From Fusibacter sp. 3D3 (GTDB taxonomy: Bacteria; Bacillota; Clostridia; Peptostreptococcales; Acidaminobacteraceae): DNA of 64,000 bases. Position 1 is the first letter of the stretch. Each line of letters opens with the position of its first letter. Positions 1 to 7,805 of the stretch are shown piece after piece. Where the stretch lies: contig NZ_BDHH01000011.1 of assembly GCF_001748365.1 (NCBI RefSeq), positions 53,676 to 117,675 on the forward strand, given 5' to 3'. The notes under the pieces are model-generated. The model ran no database searches. It was not told the origin of the DNA and saw only the letters and a program-made list of their open reading frames with translations. Position numbers and translations under genes: made by a program.

Positions 1-267
1 GTAGGTGGCTTTTTAAGCTACAGAGGCGTCGTTTCACAAAAGTTGTTTGATAAACTGGAACACATCCAGTTAATTTGTCTCTTTATTCTACTTTTCACCA
101 TGGGACTCAGAATTGGAATGGATGATCGTGTGATCAATGCCTTTTTAAAGCTGGGTGTTCATGCCACCTTTTTTGCGCTTGTCTCTGTGGTTTTCAGTGT
201 TCTGATGGTGTGGATTTTAAGGAAGACTTTGTTAAAAATTTTGACAAAGAAAGCGGTGAGATCATGA
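1..267 (+). CDS. LysO-type lysine exporter, N-terminal half (5' partial)
   Basis: The frame is open from the first base of the window, so the true start lies upstream. The visible 88 residues are very hydrophobic and carry a FLLFTMGLRIG-type segment typical of the DUF340/LysO N-terminal domain. LysO exports lysine across the inner membrane; many bacteria carry it as two adjacent genes, and that is what is seen here. Its stop codon overlaps the start of the next gene (ATGA), which implies translational coupling. Family assignment rests on my recognition of sequence pattern and of the pair. Confidence 0.7.
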   Translation, partial: VGGFLSYRGVVSQKLFDKLEHIQLICLFILLFTMGLRIGMDDRVINAFLKLGVHATFFALVSVVFSVLMVWILRKTLLKILTKKAVRS

Positions 268-863
268 CATTAAAGATTATTGGCGTTGTTATCTTAGGGG
301 TGGTCATAGGGTTGTTCATTCCCGAATCTTATTACGGTTGGACAGACTATATGTTAAATATAGGCCTATGTCTTTTGCTCTTTTTCGTGGGGATAGATAT
401 TGGTAAAAACAAAGCGCTTTTTCAGGATATTAAAAAGTCAGGACCACTTTTTATATTAGTGCCAATGGGTGTAGCTGCTGGCAGTATATTGGGGTCGATT
501 TTACTCGGATTTATTTTAGGGTATCCAGCCAATGAAGCGGGTGCAATTGGTGCCGGATTTGGTTGGTATTCTTTGTCGGCCATCATTATTGCACCCTACA
601 GCTCTGAACTTTCAGTTCTGTCGTTCTTAACCAATGTGATCAGGGAGATACTGGCGATTATGTGCATTCCCTTTATTGCGAAACACATCGGGTTTATAGA
701 AGCGATTGCCCCTTCTGGTGCAACTGCAATGGATACAACATTACCCATTGTCTCTAAAAACACAAATGCTGAAACCGCTATTTTATCTTTCACAACAGGT
801 TTGATTTTGTCCATGTTGGTGCCGGTACTGGTTCCTTTTATATTGAATTTAGGTGCTGTTTAG
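264..863 (+). CDS. LysO-type lysine exporter, C-terminal half
   Basis: This 199-aa protein has about six hydrophobic segments and a GAGFGWYSLSAI motif followed by ATAMDTTLP, both characteristic of the DUF340/LysO C-terminal domain. It is expected to pair with the upstream ORF to form one lysine/thialysine exporter in the membrane. I chose ATG 264 over the in-frame GTG 210: it is preceded by a GGTGAG ribosome site and overlaps the upstream stop by four bases. A perfect 13-bp inverted repeat at 878-919 follows. Confidence 0.75.
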   Translation: MTLKIIGVVILGVVIGLFIPESYYGWTDYMLNIGLCLLLFFVGIDIGKNKALFQDIKKSGPLFILVPMGVAAGSILGSILLGFILGYPANEAGAIGAGFGWYSLSAIIIAPYSSELSVLSFLTNVIREILAIMCIPFIAKHIGFIEAIAPSGATAMDTTLPIVSKNTNAETAILSFTTGLILSMLVPVLVPFILNLGAV

Positions 864-877
864 ATGTAACTTAAAAT

Positions 878-919
878 AAGGGTAATCTCAACGAATCGTC
901 GTTAAATGAGATTACCCTT
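878..919. terminator. Bidirectional terminator between lysO and tpx
   Basis: A perfect 13-bp inverted repeat (878-890 with 907-919) separates two convergent genes. The tract after it is T-rich on the minus strand and weaker on the plus strand. Confidence 0.6.
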
Positions 920-950
920 CATTTAATATATTAATGAGGTTACAGATGCA

Positions 951-1454
951 TTAAACTAATGTTTTTACGAATTCAAGGGCTTTGTCATAATCAGGATGCG
1001 TGCCCACTTCTTTAACGTACTCCACATATCTGACTGTCTCGTTTTGATCGACGATCACGATGCCCCTTGCGAGCAAGCGAATTTCATCTATTGCAAAACC
1101 GTATTTCATACCGAAATCAAGCGCTCTATGATCCGAGACAACGATTGAATTCTCAATAGCGTTAGCCACGCAGAATCTTTGTTGTGCAAAGGGCAAATCC
1201 ACACTGATGGTGAGGACTACAACCTCTGGATGCTTAGTGGCTTCTTCGTTAAAAGAGATGGTTTGAAATTCACAAATTTTTGTATCCACGGAAGGAACAA
1301 CACTAATGATCTTCAGTTTGCCTTTTAGATCTGAAAAATTGAAAGGTGTCATATCCTTGTTAACAGCTGAAAATTCAGGTGCTTTATCATTGACTTTAAT
1401 CTCGTTTCCCAACAATTTGATTGGGTTTCCACCCATTGTTATATTTTCTCTCAT
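951..1454 (-). CDS. tpx: Thiol peroxidase (Tpx)
   Basis: 167-aa peroxiredoxin of the Tpx subfamily that reduces hydroperoxides using thioredoxin. The peroxidatic cysteine is C61, in the context SVDTKICEFQT, and the resolving cysteine is C95 in QQRFCVANAIEN; both positions match the usual family spacing. Length is normal (about 165-170 aa). The start ATG at 1454 is preceded on the minus strand by a GGAGGC ribosome site. It is monocistronic, convergent with lysO. It fits the other oxidative-stress genes here (gpx, OhrR-like regulator). Confidence 0.93.
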   Translation of the reverse strand: MRENITMGGNPIKLLGNEIKVNDKAPEFSAVNKDMTPFNFSDLKGKLKIISVVPSVDTKICEFQTISFNEEATKHPEVVVLTISVDLPFAQQRFCVANAIENSIVVSDHRALDFGMKYGFAIDEIRLLARGIVIVDQNETVRYVEYVKEVGTHPDYDKALEFVKTLV

Positions 1455-1606
1455 GTTTTGCCTCCAAGTAAGTTTTTTATTATACGACGTGTGTTATATT
1501 AATGCCATTTTATATTTGTTTTAAACACATATAGAAGATAATTTACAATTTATTAAAATGTTGAAATGTCAGAAATTTGAGTGTATCATTAATACAGGTT
1601 CTCTGC

Positions 1607-1710
1607 TGTGGATTAAAATGTGAGCAGAAGTGGATAATTGTGGACTAAAAGTGTAAAATCATAAAGTTATCCACAAAAAATGTGTGTAAACGGGTTAAAA
1701 GTGTGGATAA
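1607..1710. promoter_or_regulatory. DnaA-box cluster
   Basis: Five 9-mers match the DnaA box TTATCCACA within 104 bp. Perfect copies lie at 1667-1675 (+) and 1702-1710 (-). One-mismatch copies on the minus strand lie at 1607-1615, 1629-1637 and 1639-1647. No dnaA, dnaN or other origin genes flank it, so it resembles a DnaA-binding regulatory or titration cluster rather than the main origin (inference). Confidence 0.6.
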
Positions 1711-1733
1711 GAATGCATATAAAGGAGGATAAC

Positions 1734-2213
1734 ATGTTTAAAGAAATGAGAAGAAAAGAAAAACAAATGTCTGAGGAACGCATTATAGAAATCCTTAAAA
1801 CCGGTGAATATGGTGTTCTCAGTGTACTTGATATATCTGGATATCCTTATGGTGTCCCTATGAACTATGTTTATGAAAATGAAAAAATATACATTCATTG
1901 TGCAAAAGCAGGTGCAAAACTTGAAGCGATATTAAAACAGCCTAAAGTGAGCTTTAATATCGTCAAAACACACGGTGTCATCGCAGAGCGCTTCACAAGT
2001 TTTTATGAAAGTGTAACGGTGTTTGGAAACGCTTTTCTTGTAACAGGTGAAGGGACAATTTCGCCCCTTAAAATGTTTATCGATAAGTATGCTTTGGATT
2101 TTACTGAAAGTGGTTATAAATATGCAGAAGGCAGTTTTGAAAAAACGATGATTATAGAAATTAAACCAGAAAATATTACTGGGAAAGCAAGTAATATGCC
2201 CAAAGAGGATTAA
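1734..2213 (+). CDS. Pyridoxamine 5'-phosphate oxidase-like (NimA-type) flavin-binding protein
   Basis: 159 aa. The N-terminal pattern ILKTGEYGVLSVLDISGYPYGVPMNYVY is the start of the split beta-barrel FMN-binding fold of the PNPOx-like/NimA group, often annotated as nitroimidazole resistance or general stress protein. Substrate is unknown. The start is ATG 1734 because AAAGGAGG ends seven bases before it; the longer frame from 1680 has no ribosome site. It lies directly downstream of the DnaA-box cluster and 11 bp before the inositol phosphatase gene. Confidence 0.8.
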   Translation: MFKEMRRKEKQMSEERIIEILKTGEYGVLSVLDISGYPYGVPMNYVYENEKIYIHCAKAGAKLEAILKQPKVSFNIVKTHGVIAERFTSFYESVTVFGNAFLVTGEGTISPLKMFIDKYALDFTESGYKYAEGSFEKTMIIEIKPENITGKASNMPKED

Positions 2214-2224
2214 GAGGAGTTTAT

Positions 2225-3037
2225 ATGTCTGATTTAAATCAAATTTTAGATAATGCAATAAGCCCAGAATATATTGAAGTGATTCAAATTTCAAAAGTTG
2301 TAGGAGAGCTTCAAAGGGAAAGTTTTCGGACGGCTTCTTTCAAAATTGAGACGAAAAGCAGTGCAGTGGATCTCGTTACAGAAGTAGATCTGATGTGTGA
2401 TCGATTTATAGTGGATCAGCTTCAACGTCTATTTCCATTGGATCAGATTCTTTCTGAGGAACAAGGACTCTATATTCCAGAAGGCGAAAAAAGTGGTTAT
2501 CAGTGGATTATTGATCCTCTAGATGGGACGACAAATTACAGTATTGGACACCCTATATTTGCAGTTTCAATTGCACGATGGCATGAAACGGAAGCTGTTT
2601 TTGGTGTAGTTTATGTACCGATGTTAGATGAACTTTTCTATGCAGAAAAAGGGTGCGGTGCTTATCTTAATGGTGAAAGAATTCATGGCTCTGCTTGTAA
2701 TCAATTAGACAGAGCTGTTATTGGAACTGGATTTCCATATAATCGTGCTACAGCCCGTAATAATAATGGTGAAAATGTTCAAAAGATGATTCCTTTAACC
2801 AAGGGGGTTAGAAGATTGGGAGCCGCGGCATATGATCTTTGCTTGGTTGCCATGGGAGTCTTAGATGCTTTTTGGGAATTGCGTCTTGCAAAGTGGGATT
2901 TGGCAGCAGGTATGCTCATCATTAAAGAAGCTGGGGGCACATTTTACTTTAAAGAAGAAGAACAGAAGTATAATGTTATTGCAGGTAATGACAGATTGGT
3001 ATCTGCGATTAAAGAGATTGTAGACTTGGAGAATTGA
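2225..3037 (+). CDS. Inositol monophosphatase family protein (SuhB/IMPase-like)
   Basis: 270 aa, the usual length. Metal and substrate motifs are visible: DLVTEVD near residue 50, WIIDPLDGTTNY near residue 95, and WDLAAGMLIIKEAGG near residue 220. These define the Mg2+-dependent, Li+-sensitive phosphatase fold acting on inositol phosphate or a related sugar phosphate. ATG 2225 has AGAGGAG just upstream. It lies in a + strand run with the PNPOx-like gene, the nitrilase and dapF. Exact substrate cannot be told. Confidence 0.9.
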   Translation: MSDLNQILDNAISPEYIEVIQISKVVGELQRESFRTASFKIETKSSAVDLVTEVDLMCDRFIVDQLQRLFPLDQILSEEQGLYIPEGEKSGYQWIIDPLDGTTNYSIGHPIFAVSIARWHETEAVFGVVYVPMLDELFYAEKGCGAYLNGERIHGSACNQLDRAVIGTGFPYNRATARNNNGENVQKMIPLTKGVRRLGAAAYDLCLVAMGVLDAFWELRLAKWDLAAGMLIIKEAGGTFYFKEEEQKYNVIAGNDRLVSAIKEIVDLEN

Positions 3038-3060
3038 TATCATAAATGAGGTGATCACAA

Positions 3061-3918
3061 GTGAATCAAAAATTTAATTTAGGTGTCATCCAAATGAAGG
3101 TCAGTGAGTCTAAAGCGGATTCTGTTCATAAAGCGATTGAGAATATTGCCTATATGGCAGATAAAGGTGCACATATTGTTGTTTTGCCCGAGATGTTTAA
3201 CTGTCCATATGAAACACACCGTTTTCCAGCATATGCAGAAGTAGAGGGTGGGGACACTTATCAAAAAATGTCTGAAATTGCTAAAAAGAAAAAAATCTAT
3301 CTTATTGCGGGATCGATCCCAGAATTAGAGGTGGCATCCGAAGGCGATAGAATTTATAACACGACTTACATTTTTGGACCAAATGGCAATCCAATTGGCA
3401 AGCATAGAAAAATGCATCTTTTTGAAATTGATATTATTAATGGGCAGTACTTTAGTGAGGCAGAAACTCTAACCGCCGGAAAATCTGTAACTGTTGTGGA
3501 AACTGAATTTGGCAAGATCGGTGTGGCTATATGTTTCGATATTAGGTTTCCAGAACTTGCAAGACTTATGGCGGAGCAAGGTGCTGAGATGCTTATTTAT
3601 CCAGCAGCTTTTAATATGACCACTGGGCCAGCGCATTGGGAACTTTTATTCAGATCAAGAGCCATTGACCAACAAGTGTTTACTGTGGGATGTGCACCAG
3701 CACGGGATTATGAGTCAAACTATATCTCATATGGCAATTCTATCGTCGTCAATCCCTGGGGGGAAGTCATCGGCCGCTTAAGCGATGAAGAGGGCTATCT
3801 CTTTGGCGAAATTGACTTAGATGAAGTGAGCCACATTAGAACTCAACTACCTCTGACTCAATCTATCCGAAGAGATACTTATGAGCTCAAAATGATTTTA
3901 AAGGAGGACTACGCGTGA
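3061..3918 (+). CDS. Carbon-nitrogen hydrolase (omega-amidase/Nit2-like)
   Basis: 285 aa of the nitrilase superfamily. The Glu-Lys-Cys triad is seen in LPEMFNCPYE, HRKMHLFEID and AICFDIRFPE. The last motif and the YETHRFP stretch are typical of omega-amidase (Nit2), which hydrolyses alpha-ketoglutaramate and related amides in the cytoplasm. Start is GTG 3061 after GAGGTGATC. Its 3' end overlaps dapF by four bases, so the two are translationally coupled. Confidence 0.88.
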   Translation: MNQKFNLGVIQMKVSESKADSVHKAIENIAYMADKGAHIVVLPEMFNCPYETHRFPAYAEVEGGDTYQKMSEIAKKKKIYLIAGSIPELEVASEGDRIYNTTYIFGPNGNPIGKHRKMHLFEIDIINGQYFSEAETLTAGKSVTVVETEFGKIGVAICFDIRFPELARLMAEQGAEMLIYPAAFNMTTGPAHWELLFRSRAIDQQVFTVGCAPARDYESNYISYGNSIVVNPWGEVIGRLSDEEGYLFGEIDLDEVSHIRTQLPLTQSIRRDTYELKMILKEDYA

Positions 3919-4880
3919 AGTTTTTTAAGATGCAAGGCACTGGAAATGATTTTATCATTATTGATGAACGCAAAGAGCCTAAAAAATTTGAAGGCCTTTA
4001 CGAAGGGGAACAAGTAACGCGTCATCAAATCACCGAAAAACTCTGTGCCCTTTTTGGAACGGATGGCGTGATGTTTGTACTAGAGAGTGAATCTTCAGAT
4101 GTGAAAATGCGTATTTTCAATGCGGATGGTACAGAGGCCATGATGTGCGGCAATGGCTTAAGATGCTTTGGCAGATATGTTTTAGACGACATGGGCATAG
4201 ATGCAATAAAGGTCGAAACCGCTCAGGCAGAGTACTCGGTTAAGCGTGTCTCAGATTTCAATCCGCATTTAGAGGGCTATGAAATCTTATTAAACAACGT
4301 TATAGCCTTTGGGAAGACTGAGCAATCCAAAGCTCTTGAAACTCAGTTTAGCTCAAAGTATTCATATGATTTCGAATTTTTTACGATTTCTAACTTGCAT
4401 GTGGTGAGTATACAAGAAAAAGCAATTCCAAATGACACTGTGCTTCTCGAAATCGGGGGCTATGCAAACAGTTCGGATTCTCCATTTGAGCTGGGTGTCA
4501 ATGTAAACTTTTGCACGGTTCTCGATGAAGATAAACTTTATGTGAGGACTTTTGAAAGAGGCGTTGGTATTACGAAATCTTGTGGTACGGGTATGACTTC
4601 AAGTGTAACGCGATATGCAAGAGATCAAAACAGGTTTCAGAGATGGATAGAAGTTTTTAACGATGGCGGTATGATTCTGTGTCAGGTTGAAGCCGTGAGT
4701 AAAAATGCTTATCATGCGAGATTTGTAGGGAATGCATCACATGAATTTTCATTTGAAGCAGAGCCTGAAGAGTTAAGTACACTTACAATGTCGTCTGTTA
4801 AGATTGTAGATGCAACTCATGAAGTTAATCAGTATCAATTGTTTCTAGAATGGGCTAAAAATCAAATAGCGGGTTTGTAA
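3915..4880 (+). CDS. dapF: Diaminopimelate epimerase
   Basis: 321 aa. DapF converts LL- to meso-diaminopimelate for peptidoglycan and lysine. The N-terminus MKFFKMQGTGNDFI and both catalytic cysteine motifs, MCGNGLRCFGRY (about residue 77) and KSCGTGMTSS (about residue 224), are present. It is longer than the typical ~275 aa: extra residues lie after the first cysteine motif and at the C-terminus. Start is GTG 3915, overlapping the nitrilase stop, with AAGGAGG at 3900-3906. The nearby split lysO gives a possible lysine theme, which is only suggestive. Confidence 0.93.
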   Translation: MKFFKMQGTGNDFIIIDERKEPKKFEGLYEGEQVTRHQITEKLCALFGTDGVMFVLESESSDVKMRIFNADGTEAMMCGNGLRCFGRYVLDDMGIDAIKVETAQAEYSVKRVSDFNPHLEGYEILLNNVIAFGKTEQSKALETQFSSKYSYDFEFFTISNLHVVSIQEKAIPNDTVLLEIGGYANSSDSPFELGVNVNFCTVLDEDKLYVRTFERGVGITKSCGTGMTSSVTRYARDQNRFQRWIEVFNDGGMILCQVEAVSKNAYHARFVGNASHEFSFEAEPEELSTLTMSSVKIVDATHEVNQYQLFLEWAKNQIAGL

Positions 4881-5022
4881 GCCGTGTATTAAAGGCATTG
4901 TCATGCACAATATCCCGAACCTAATGTCAATGGTACTGAGTATAAAAAAAGCGATAATAATAAGCCAAGACCAGTTCATGTGGTTTTTAATGTTTGTTAT
5001 CATAATAATGAAAGTGCCTCCT

Positions 5023-5048
5023 AAAAAAATAGCCCCTACCAAAAGGGG
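5023..5048 (-). terminator. Terminator downstream of the HAD gene
   Basis: On the minus strand, a CCCCT/AGGGG stem (5033-5048) is followed by seven Ts. It would end the transcript of the HAD gene at 5239-5982; mobile repeat A now separates it from that gene. I see no convincing gene in 4881-5106. Confidence 0.6.
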
Positions 5049-5106
5049 AATAAAATGTATTTTAGCGCATGCAATTGTAATCTGTCAATGGATATCAAAA
5101 AATTAT

Positions 5107-5243
5107 CAAAGCGTATACTCAGTCCGCTTCGCTACCTTCGTAACACTTGCACAATCCTATCGGATTGCATTCAGCGGGCGTTTCTGAATTAGGCATATGA
5201 ACCCCCACTTTGAGAAGTGGGGGACATCTCCTCAAGGGTTATA
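5107..5243 (+). repeat. Short mobile repeat, copy A (IS200/IS605-like MITE)
   Basis: One of five related elements in the window. It begins CAAAGCGTATACTC, holds several hairpins including a CCCCCACTT/AAGTGGGGG stem near its right end, and ends CTCAAGGGTTATA. This copy is 137 bp, with a 9-10 bp internal deletion relative to copies B and E. It sits at the stop codon of the HAD gene; joining the flanks would recreate the same TAA. Confidence 0.8.
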
Positions 5244-5982
5244 AAAATAAATCACTTTCTGATATGATTTCAACATCTGCATCTAATTTATAGATCACAT
5301 CTTTACGCTCAATAATGATGGTTGCTGTTTCTTTGAGTTTAGGGGAATGTTTGATATTGAGCAGAAGCTCCTTTGCAGGATTGATGGCAATAGGATGTCC
5401 GACGAGTGTTAACATAGATAAGTCACCGTTGGTATCACCGTAAGCGTAACTTTGGGTGAGGTCAATATCATATTCTTTAACAAAGGCATCAATGGCTTTA
5501 TTTTTGCTTACAGAATCCCACATAGGAACCACTTCACCTGTAAATCTCCCTTCTTCATCCACGAGATAATCCGTGCCTCTAAAACCATCAATTTGATATT
5601 TTTGAGCCATTTTCCCCACAAGAAAAGAAGGACTACCCGAGATGAAAAAGACTTTGTGGCCTTGTTGTTGATGCCATAAGATGCGATTGCGTGTATACTT
5701 ATAAACAATATCGCCGTTTAAGGTGATGACTTGGTTAGAAATAAATTCGAGGTCAGCGGCACGTCTTCCTTTAAGGGCTTCATAGTAGATGTCCACAAGT
5801 TCTAACATATAATCCTCGTATTCGCCGACGCGTTTGCGCCATTCCACAAAGGCATCTTTGACACTTGTATGCCATAAACCAGGATCTACGACTTCGTATT
5901 TCACAAGTTTTTTAAAGTGCTCTATCATCAACGAGTTGCGATAGAGCGTACCATCTATGTCTAAAAATGCTGCAATATTCAT
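5239..5982 (-). CDS. HAD-IB family phosphatase (SerB-like)
   Basis: 247 aa. HAD motif I is DIDGTL at residues 8-13, motif II is the SGSPS serine, and motif IV is YGDTNGD, so this is a Mg2+-dependent phosphohydrolase of subclass IB (phosphoserine phosphatase/CicA type). Substrate is not evident. The start ATG has AAAGGACG upstream. The stop codon lies within the right tip of repeat A; removing the repeat would leave the same residues and stop. Confidence 0.85.
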   Translation of the reverse strand: MNIAAFLDIDGTLYRNSLMIEHFKKLVKYEVVDPGLWHTSVKDAFVEWRKRVGEYEDYMLELVDIYYEALKGRRAADLEFISNQVITLNGDIVYKYTRNRILWHQQQGHKVFFISGSPSFLVGKMAQKYQIDGFRGTDYLVDEEGRFTGEVVPMWDSVSKNKAIDAFVKEYDIDLTQSYAYGDTNGDLSMLTLVGHPIAINPAKELLLNIKHSPKLKETATIIIERKDVIYKLDADVEIISESDLFL

Positions 5983-6161
5983 AATTTACGTCCTTTCAAT
6001 AACGGTTCATTAATTTATATTCCAATATACGCTTTTTTATTCAAAAAGTCCACCCTAATTGTTGAAAATATCTGGTGTAAGCATTGATTTTTAAACCTGT
6101 ATGTGATAATCTATGACGGGCAGTATTGTTAATGGAAACTAAAATTAGGGAGGAAACATTC

Positions 6162-6767
6162 GTGAATCAAAACGAAAGAAAAATCTTTACAGCAGACCCG
6201 TCAGCTTTGGGGTTGTTTGGACTTGCAATGATCACATTTGTTGCATCGACACAGAAATTGGGCTGGACTACGGGCACTTCATTTATCATTCCTTGGGCTA
6301 TATTTTTAGGTGCTTGTGCACAAATATATGCTTGTGTAAACGATGCAAAAAAAGGAAATGTATTCGGAGCAACTGCATTTGGAGCTTACAGCTTCTTTTG
6401 GCTTGCAGTGGCAATGTCTTGGATGATAACAAATGGTGTTTTTGGTGAAGCAATGGCTAAAAGTGCTGATCCGAAACAATTGGGTTTTGCGTTTTTAGGA
6501 TATTTGATTTTCTCGGTTTTCATGACGATAGGCTCTTTAGAAACAAATAAAGTCTTGATGATTATTTTTATTCTCATTGATTTCTTATTTTTAGGATTAA
6601 GTATGAGTATCATTTGGGGGATTGAAATAGGTCATGAAATCGCTGCTTGGAGTGAGTTTTTTATTGCTTTAGTTGGTTTTTATGGGTCAGGTGCAAATGT
6701 ATTAAACCATACATTTGGAAGAGAATTCTTACCAGTGGGCAAACCACTTGGAATTTTTAAGAAATAA
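6162..6767 (+). CDS. Acetate/succinate transporter (GPR1/FUN34/SatP family)
   Basis: 201 aa with six predicted membrane segments. DPSALGLFGLAM near the N-terminus corresponds to the family signature NPAPLGL, and the C-terminal SGANVLNHTFGREFLPVGKPL is also typical. The family moves acetate or succinate with protons across the membrane. GTG 6162 is chosen because AGGGAGG (6147-6153) lies eight bases before it; the longer TTG/ATG starts at 6126/6132 lack a site. It ends before a strong terminator. Confidence 0.88.
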   Translation: MNQNERKIFTADPSALGLFGLAMITFVASTQKLGWTTGTSFIIPWAIFLGACAQIYACVNDAKKGNVFGATAFGAYSFFWLAVAMSWMITNGVFGEAMAKSADPKQLGFAFLGYLIFSVFMTIGSLETNKVLMIIFILIDFLFLGLSMSIIWGIEIGHEIAAWSEFFIALVGFYGSGANVLNHTFGREFLPVGKPLGIFKK

Positions 6768-6811
6768 CCCTTATAACTTAAAGCGTTGACAGTTAAGTGA
6801 ATGACAATAGT

Positions 6812-6841
6812 GGACTCAAGGCGCAGCCTTGGGTCCTTTTT
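6812..6841 (+). terminator. Terminator after satP-type gene
   Basis: An 11-bp stem (6812-6822 with 6826-6836, one G-T pair) with a GCA loop is followed by five Ts. Confidence 0.85.
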
Positions 6842-6946
6842 AATATCAGATATATCCCTTTAACCTGAACTTAATGGTTTTTTAATCAAAAATGATTAAA
6901 AACATAAGCAATAAATGGTAAAATTGATTTAAATAAGTACATAGGA

Positions 6947-6982
6947 GTGATAAAAATGGATGCAGTGATAAAAATGGATGCA
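6947..6982 (+). repeat. 18-bp perfect tandem repeat at the start of an ABC ATPase gene
   Basis: GTGATAAAAATGGATGCA occurs twice in exact tandem, followed by a partial, slightly changed third copy. Because the unit is a multiple of three it adds in-frame residues (MDAVIK) and offers several ATG/GTG starts. Confidence 0.9.
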
Positions 6983-7804
6983 GTAATAAAAATGACCAAT
7001 TTAAAAATGCGATATAGCGAAAAAGCCGATTATGTTTTAAAAGGCATTGATCTTGAAATAATGCCTGGGCAGATTATTGGCTATATTGGACCAAACGGCG
7101 CGGGAAAAAGTACGACTGTAAAAATTATGCTCGGCATGATTCAAAGTTATGAAGGTGATGTGGAAATCTTTGGTGAAAACATTAAACAAAATGCAGTATT
7201 GTACAAGCAACGCATTGGCTATGTGCCAGAGGTTGCAGTTATTTATGACAGCTTATCAGGTTATGAATATCTCATCTTTATTGGTGAACTCTACAAATTG
7301 GATCTTGATCTCGTGGTGTATAAAGCAAAAAAAATGTTCGAATTGTTTGGAATTAAGGAAGCGCTTTACAATCGTATTTCGTCTTACTCAAAAGGCATGA
7401 AACAAAAGTTACTGATTATTTCGAGTCTAATTCATGATCCCGATATTCTCTTTTTTGATGAACCGATTAGTGGGCTTGATGCGAACAGTGTTATGGTTTT
7501 TAAGGAGATGATCAAGTTGCTTTCGGAGCAAGGCAAAACCATCTTTTATTCATCGCACATCATGGAAGTGGTTGAAAAAATCAGTGATCGGATTATTGTG
7601 CTCAATGGTGGCGTTATAGTGGCAGACGGCAACTTTGAGATGCTTAAGGAAAAGAGCAAAGAAGGTTCTCTGCAAGATATTTTTAACCAACTGACGGGTT
7701 TCAATGAACATGAAGTCATTGCGAAGTCTTTAGTGGATACGATTAATCTGGATGCTGTCCATGAACGTGATGCGTTAGAGCCGATGACACAACAAGAGGT
7801 GTGA
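6956..7804 (+). CDS. ABC transporter ATP-binding protein
   Basis: 282 aa. Walker A is GPNGAGKST, the ABC signature region is SSYSKGMKQK, and Walker B is DILFFDEP followed by ISGLD; this is the CcmA/drug or Na+ exporter type. ATG 6956 lies eight bases after TAGGAG. The first ~15 residues come from an 18-bp tandem repeat, so the true start could be any of three ATGs. The permease gene follows with one base between them, so the two likely form one exporter of unknown cargo. Confidence 0.88.
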   Translation: MDAVIKMDAVIKMTNLKMRYSEKADYVLKGIDLEIMPGQIIGYIGPNGAGKSTTVKIMLGMIQSYEGDVEIFGENIKQNAVLYKQRIGYVPEVAVIYDSLSGYEYLIFIGELYKLDLDLVVYKAKKMFELFGIKEALYNRISSYSKGMKQKLLIISSLIHDPDILFFDEPISGLDANSVMVFKEMIKLLSEQGKTIFYSSHIMEVVEKISDRIIVLNGGVIVADGNFEMLKEKSKEGSLQDIFNQLTGFNEHEVIAKSLVDTINLDAVHERDALEPMTQQEV

Positions 7805-7805
7805 G

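Noticed and set aside
1607..1710. Chromosomal replication origin
   Set aside because: No dnaA, dnaN, recF or gyr genes adjoin it and no clear AT-rich unwinding element with DnaA-trios was seen; kept only as a box cluster.
4845..5042. Hydrophobic minus-strand frame with membrane-like segments
   Set aside because: It overlaps dapF's end and starts inside a terminator for the HAD gene; the AGGAGG nearby is too far from any start.
4903..5187. Protein frame ending in SVYSVRFATFVTL-type residues, and similar frames at 47872-48105 and 63348-63557
   Set aside because: The shared residues are only the translation of the mobile repeats; there is no ribosome site or conserved start.
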